From assembly GCA_016125275.1 (NCBI GenBank), contig WGMB01000003.1, forward strand, positions 1,054,001-1,118,000: a stretch of 64,000 nt of DNA. The letters are read 5' to 3'. Of this stretch, positions 60,328 through 64,000 are shown one piece after another; position 1 is the first letter of the stretch; each line of letters begins with the position of its first letter. Origin of the DNA: Acidobacteriota bacterium (GTDB lineage: Bacteria > Acidobacteriota > Terriglobia > Bryobacterales > UBA6623). The notes beneath the pieces were generated by a model. That model had not been told where the DNA came from. It saw only the letters and a list, made by a program, of their open reading frames with translations, and did no database searches. Position numbers and translations under genes: made by a program.

Positions 60328-62364
60328 ATGGAGAATCTAGGCTACCTCGCGGTTCTGCTCGCCTTCCTGGTTTCGAGCTACGCCATCGTGGCGGCGTTGG
60401 TCGGCAAGCTGGCCCGAAAGCCCTTTCTCGAGGCCAGCGCGCAGCGGGCCGTGCTCACGGCTTGGGCGCTCACGTCCGCCGCGGCCTTCGTTCTCCTCTA
60501 TGCCATCCTCACCAACGACTTCACGTCGAGCTACGTCGCGTCCTACTCGAGCATCAATCAGCCGCTGATCTACAAGCTGGCCGCCTGGTGGGGCGGACAG
60601 GAAGGCTCGCTGCTGTTCTGGAGCTGGATTGCCGCCACCTACGCCTTCGTCTCCGTCTACACGTCGCGGAAGCGTCACGCCAGCATGATCAGCTACGTGA
60701 TCGCCATCGAGATGACGGTGGTGGGCTTCTTCCTGGGCATCGTGCACTTCCAGGCGAACCCCTTCAAGGTGCTCATGGCCGGTCCGCAGATCACGGCCAT
60801 CTCCGACGGCAACGGTCTGAATCCGCTGCTGCAGCACCCGATCATGGCGATCCACCCGCCGATGCTCTATTTGGGCTATGTCGGCTTCATGGTGCCGTTC
60901 GCCTTCGCCATCGCCAGCCTGATCACGCGGCAGCCGGGCGACCGCTGGATCCACACGACGCGGCTGTGGACGATGGTCACCTGGATGTTCCAGTCGATCG
61001 GCATCCTGCTGGGCATGCGCTGGGCGTACGCGGTACTGGGCTGGGGCGGCTACTGGGGCTGGGACCCGGTCGAGAACGCCTCGCTGCTGCCCTGGATCAC
61101 CGGCACGGCCTTCCTGCACTCGGTGATGATGCAGGAAAAGAAGGGCATGATGAAGGTTTGGAACGTCGTGCTGGTCTCGGCCACGTTCTTCCTGTGCATT
61201 TTCGGCACGATGCTGACGCGGTCGGGCTTGGTCAGCTCCGTCCATGCCTTCGCGCAGTCGAACATTGGCGACTACTTCGTCTGGTTCTTGACGATCTCCA
61301 TCGCCGCCACCACGTACTTGATCCTGAGCCGGCTCGAGTTCCTCAAGAGCGAGGCCAGGCTGGACGCCGTTCTGTCGCGCGAGTCGAGCTTCCTATTCAA
61401 CAACGTGATCCTGCTGGCGAGCTGCTTCGCCATCCTGTGGGGCACCCTGTTCCCGGTAATCAGCGAGGCGGTTTCGGGCGAGAAGATTTCAGTAGGAGCG
61501 CCGTTCTTCAACCGCGTCAACATCCCGATCGGCCTGCTGCTGCTGCTGTTGACGGGCGTCGGTCCGCTATTTGCCTGGCGCAAGACCTCCGCGGAGAGCC
61601 TGCGCCGCAACTTCCTTTGGCCGGCGGTTTCCGGCCTTGTCCTGGGCGGGCTGCTGTTCGCGCTGGGCGTGCATGACCTCTACGCACTGGTCACCTTCAT
61701 GCTCTGCCTGTTCGTGGGCGTGACGATCGTGGTGGAGTTCTTCCGCGGCGCGAAGATCCTGCAGCGCAAGCAGCAGATGGCGTTCGCGCCGGCCATGGTG
61801 GAGCTGACGCATCGCAACACCCGGCGCTACGGCGGCTACCTGGTCCACCTGGGCATCGTGCTGATGTTCGTGGGCTTCGCCGGCGCGGCCTTCAACCAGA
61901 TGGGCCAGGCGGAGATGACCGTGGGCGACGCGCTCGAGGTCGGCAAGTACCAGTTCTTGATGAAGGATCTGAAGGAAGATCGCGGAGCGACCTGGGTCGC
62001 TTCGCGGGCCTACTTCGACGTGATCAAGGACGGCGAGACGATCGGCCAGATGGACCCCGAGCAGCGCGTCTACACCACCGGCCGCGAGCCGCAACCGACG
62101 GGCATTCCCGACATTCGGCCGCGGCTGAACGAGGACGTCTACCTGGTCTTCGCCGGCTTTACCCGCGACGGCAAGAACCCGATCATTCAGGCCTACATCA
62201 ACCCGCTGGTGAACTGGGTGTTCATCGGCGGCTGGCTGCTGGTGCTCGGCACGCTCGTGGCGCTGGTCCCGAGCAAGGTCCGTCGCAGCTATCCCAAGAC
62301 TCGCATCGTGGGGTCGGTGGCAGCCCAGCGCAAGGAGGCGAAGCCTGTTGTTGCGCAGAGCTAA
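60328..62364 (+). CDS. ccmF: CcmF, cytochrome c haem lyase subunit
   Basis: The 678-residue polytopic protein has the haem-handling WWD motif as WGGYWGWDPVENASLLPW, and conserved His-containing segments (HPIMAIHPPMLYLGYVGF, HTTRLWTMV, RNTRRYGGYLVHLGIVLMF). About fifteen helices and a large periplasmic loop near residues 540-630 fit CcmF. It joins haem from CcmE to apocytochromes with CcmH. It lies 50 bp after ccmE, with GAGGG before the ATG, and overlaps the start of ccmH by 17 bp. The length is normal. Confidence 0.95.
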   Translation: MENLGYLAVLLAFLVSSYAIVAALVGKLARKPFLEASAQRAVLTAWALTSAAAFVLLYAILTNDFTSSYVASYSSINQPLIYKLAAWWGGQEGSLLFWSWIAATYAFVSVYTSRKRHASMISYVIAIEMTVVGFFLGIVHFQANPFKVLMAGPQITAISDGNGLNPLLQHPIMAIHPPMLYLGYVGFMVPFAFAIASLITRQPGDRWIHTTRLWTMVTWMFQSIGILLGMRWAYAVLGWGGYWGWDPVENASLLPWITGTAFLHSVMMQEKKGMMKVWNVVLVSATFFLCIFGTMLTRSGLVSSVHAFAQSNIGDYFVWFLTISIAATTYLILSRLEFLKSEARLDAVLSRESSFLFNNVILLASCFAILWGTLFPVISEAVSGEKISVGAPFFNRVNIPIGLLLLLLTGVGPLFAWRKTSAESLRRNFLWPAVSGLVLGGLLFALGVHDLYALVTFMLCLFVGVTIVVEFFRGAKILQRKQQMAFAPAMVELTHRNTRRYGGYLVHLGIVLMFVGFAGAAFNQMGQAEMTVGDALEVGKYQFLMKDLKEDRGATWVASRAYFDVIKDGETIGQMDPEQRVYTTGREPQPTGIPDIRPRLNEDVYLVFAGFTRDGKNPIIQAYINPLVNWVFIGGWLLVLGTLVALVPSKVRRSYPKTRIVGSVAAQRKEAKPVVAQS

Positions 62365-62839
62365 GCTGAGCGCCCTGCTTGCCCTGATCGTCTTCGGCGC
62401 CGGCTGGCTGGCCGCCGAGATCAAGACCACTGACGCGATCACTCTGCAGGTCCGCGAGATCGGCAAGGGACTCAAGTGCCAATGCGGCTGCTCCTACACC
62501 GTCGCGGACTGCAACATGCTGTATTGCCACTTCCGCGATCCGGTCAATCAAGAAATCGAGACCGGCATCAAGGCCGGCTTGACGCCGCCGCAGATTGTCT
62601 CCAAGCTCATGGCCGAGTACGGCGATGTGCTGCGCACGGCCCCCAAAGTCGAAGGCTTCGGCGCTGTCGGTTGGGCCATGCCCTTCGCTATGCTGGCATT
62701 GGGCCTGCTGATCGCGCCCTTCGTCGTGCGGCGTTGGCGGAAGAATCAGATCGAGCAGGGACCCGCCGTTGCGATCGACGAGGCCACGATCGAGGCCTAC
62801 GAGAAAGAGATCGAGCGGGATCTGGCCAAGGACTCGTAG
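62348..62839 (+). CDS. ccmH: CcmH-like protein with unusual cysteine cluster
   Basis: The 163-residue protein has a signal/anchor (residues 5-22), a CcmH-like helical domain (VNQEIETGIKAGLTPPQIVSKLMAEYGDVLRTAPK) and a C-terminal transmembrane helix (GWAMPFAMLALGLLIAPFVV). Canonical CcmH has LRCxxC with two Cys. Here the sequence is LKCQCGCSYTVADCNMLYC, with five Cys at 44, 46, 48, 55 and 60. TTG start codons at 62348 and 62351 follow AAGGAGG. It would reduce or hold apocytochrome cysteines in the periplasm, but the altered cluster may bind a metal instead. Confidence 0.85.
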   Translation: MLRRAKLSALLALIVFGAGWLAAEIKTTDAITLQVREIGKGLKCQCGCSYTVADCNMLYCHFRDPVNQEIETGIKAGLTPPQIVSKLMAEYGDVLRTAPKVEGFGAVGWAMPFAMLALGLLIAPFVVRRWRKNQIEQGPAVAIDEATIEAYEKEIERDLAKDS

Positions 62840-62861
62840 TTTCCGTTCTCACCCTGCGTCC

Positions 62862-63152
62862 ATGTTGATTGCCGCCGCAGTTCTCCTCGTTCTGCTCGCC
62901 TTCGGCCTGCCCCTGCTGGTCCGGGGCGAGGATTTGCCCGAGTCCGAGCCCGTCTCGCCGACACAGCATCTCGACGATCGGGCCGCCGCTTTGTACGAGA
63001 ACCTCCGCGACCTGCAAGGCGAATATCTGATGGGCAAGCTCTCCGACGAGGACTACCAGTCCACCAAACAGGACGTGCAGCGCGAATTGGCGCGGGTGAA
63101 GGCGGAGATCGACGCCATCGAGCGCGGCGGAGCGTCGGAGGCTCGGGCATGA
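62862..63152 (+). CDS. CcmI-like membrane protein
   Basis: The 96-residue protein has one N-terminal transmembrane helix (MLIAAAVLLVLLAFGLPLLV). A predicted coiled coil follows (YENLRDLQGEYLMGKLSDEDYQSTKQDVQRELARVKAEIDAIER), with the GKLS-x-x-DY pattern seen in the first part of CcmI/CycH. The TPR part of CcmI is absent. It lies 22 bp after ccmH and its stop overlaps the next start (ATGA at 63149-63152). It may present apocytochrome to CcmF/H or only stabilise the complex. Confidence 0.75.
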   Translation: MLIAAAVLLVLLAFGLPLLVRGEDLPESEPVSPTQHLDDRAAALYENLRDLQGEYLMGKLSDEDYQSTKQDVQRELARVKAEIDAIERGGASEARA

Positions 63153-64000
63153 TGCGCCGCGCCGTCCCACGCCTTGCCCTACTGGGCCTGCTGTCCGCGG
63201 CCTGGGCATTCGGCGCCATCAGCGGCGTCGCCATCAACCGCACCACCGGCCAACCGGCCGGCCGCATCGCCATCACGCTGATTTCGTTCGCGCAGGGCAT
63301 GGACCCGATCGAGGAAGTCTACACCGACGCCGAGGGTCGCTTCGCCTTCGTCAAGGAAGTGAGCGGCGGGCCGGCCATGCTGCGCTCGGAGTTCGAGGGC
63401 GTCAGCTACAGCAAGATGGTGCCGCCGGGAACGCCGCAACAAGGCGTCGAGGTCGACGTCTACGAGGCTGCCAAGGAGCCCATCCGCCCCACCGGCCGCG
63501 TGCTCGTGCTCGAGCTCAGCGGCGCCGAGCTGATCGTCAACGAGAGCTACCTATTCGAGAACAAGACCTCGCCGCCGAGGACGTACCGGGACGCCGAGAA
63601 CGGTACGCTGCGGTTCTACCTTCCGGCCGAAGCCAAGGGCATCGTCCAGGTGGAAGCCAGCGGTCCGGCGCGCATGCCGTTGCAGCAGACGGCCGACCCG
63701 ACCTCCAAGGAGGGCGTCTACAAGGTCGACTTCCCGATCAAGCCCGGCGAGAACCGCGTTTCCCTGACCTATCTCGTGCCCCATTCCGACGAGACGGCCT
63801 TCCACGCGCGCAGCGTCTATCCCAAGATTCAGACGCGCGTCGCCGTGCCGTCCGGCGTGGAGGTCTCCGGCGAGGGGCTGACCTCGCTGGGCAAGGAGCC
63901 GAACACGCAGGCCGAGATCTTCGAGGTCGCCTCCGGAGGGGACTTCGAGGTGACTCTGAAGGGTTCCGGACGCCTCGGGCGCGGCTCGTCGTCCGGCTCG
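63149..64000 (+). CDS. Secreted protein with carboxypeptidase-regulatory-like domain (partial)
   Basis: The frame is open to the window end, giving 284 residues. It has a signal peptide (VPRLALLGLLSAAWAFG). A beta-sandwich of the CarboxypepD_reg kind follows (AISGVAINRTTGQPAGRIAITLISFAQG, YTDAEGRFAFVKEV), and then further beta-rich sequence (VLVLELSGAELIVNESYLFENKT, IKPGENRVSLTYLVPH). It overlaps the ccmI-like gene by four bases, so it is co-transcribed with the ccm genes. Function unknown; a role in the envelope or in extracellular binding is possible. The last part (GSGRLGRGSSSGS) may be a linker. Confidence 0.75.
   Translation, partial: MMRRAVPRLALLGLLSAAWAFGAISGVAINRTTGQPAGRIAITLISFAQGMDPIEEVYTDAEGRFAFVKEVSGGPAMLRSEFEGVSYSKMVPPGTPQQGVEVDVYEAAKEPIRPTGRVLVLELSGAELIVNESYLFENKTSPPRTYRDAENGTLRFYLPAEAKGIVQVEASGPARMPLQQTADPTSKEGVYKVDFPIKPGENRVSLTYLVPHSDETAFHARSVYPKIQTRVAVPSGVEVSGEGLTSLGKEPNTQAEIFEVASGGDFEVTLKGSGRLGRGSSSGS

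Overview
The window is one contiguous piece of a high-G+C bacterial chromosome (most stretches I counted are about 65-77% G+C). It has no rRNA, tRNA, CRISPR array, insertion sequence or phage gene that I can see. The gene content points to an Acidobacteriota of the Bryobacterales/Solibacter type: a VWFA-related protein of the kind common in that phylum, two DUF1080 proteins, formylglycine-type sulfatases, Tat-exported Gfo/Idh/MocA oxidoreductases, a PQQ dehydrogenase paired with a TIGR02603-like cytochrome, and a variant cytochrome c maturation cluster. This assignment is an inference from protein families.

Layout. 1-6.6 kb: 5' part of bamA, a secreted protein of unknown function, a DUF3592-like membrane protein, a translationally coupled sulfatase pair and a bestrophin-like channel. 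6.8-14.7 kb: serine hydrolase, transaldolase, YggX, a methyltransferase, an outer-membrane barrel protein and an acyltransferase with an SGNH domain. 15-22 kb: an acetyl-xylan-esterase-like hydrolase, two GT87-type membrane proteins facing each other, and a cNMP/CBS/nucleotidyltransferase protein coupled to a DnaQ-like exonuclease. 22-34 kb: M1 peptidase, Gfo/Idh/MocA protein, TAXI receptor, a lower-G+C WG-repeat gene, the cytochrome/PQQ dehydrogenase pair, SDR, serine hydrolase and radical SAM protein. 34-34.9 kb: a tandem pair of Flp pilins. 34.9-41.8 kb: the translation operon rimP-nusA-infB-ylxP-rbfA, whose last gene is joined in frame to apbE. 41.8-50 kb: two DUF1080 proteins, a D-aminoacylase-like lipoprotein, ROK kinase and xylulokinase, methyltransferase and pseudouridine synthase. 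49.8-59.7 kb: VWFA protein, recA, TPR lipoprotein, aldo/keto reductase, metzincin protease, second Gfo/Idh/MocA protein, a possible transglutaminase-elicitor-like protein and a GNAT. 59.8-64 kb: ccmE, ccmF, ccmH, a ccmI-like gene and a partial secreted protein.

How the genes work together. Sulfatases, esterase, sugar kinases, DUF1080 and Gfo/Idh/MocA proteins fit growth on complex, partly sulfated or acetylated polysaccharides. The Ccm cluster would mature c-type cytochromes such as the one beside the PQQ dehydrogenase, although its CcmE carries the CXXXY motif instead of HXXXY and its CcmH has an unusual cysteine cluster.

Regulation and expression. Four features stand out. The infB gene has no ATG, GTG or TTG start that would keep its conserved N-terminus. 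The rimP operon leader holds a promoter followed by an intrinsic terminator. RbfA and ApbE are fused across what looks like a signal peptide. At least fifteen genes have a TANNNT hexamer 6-11 nt before the start codon, which suggests leaderless or nearly leaderless transcripts.
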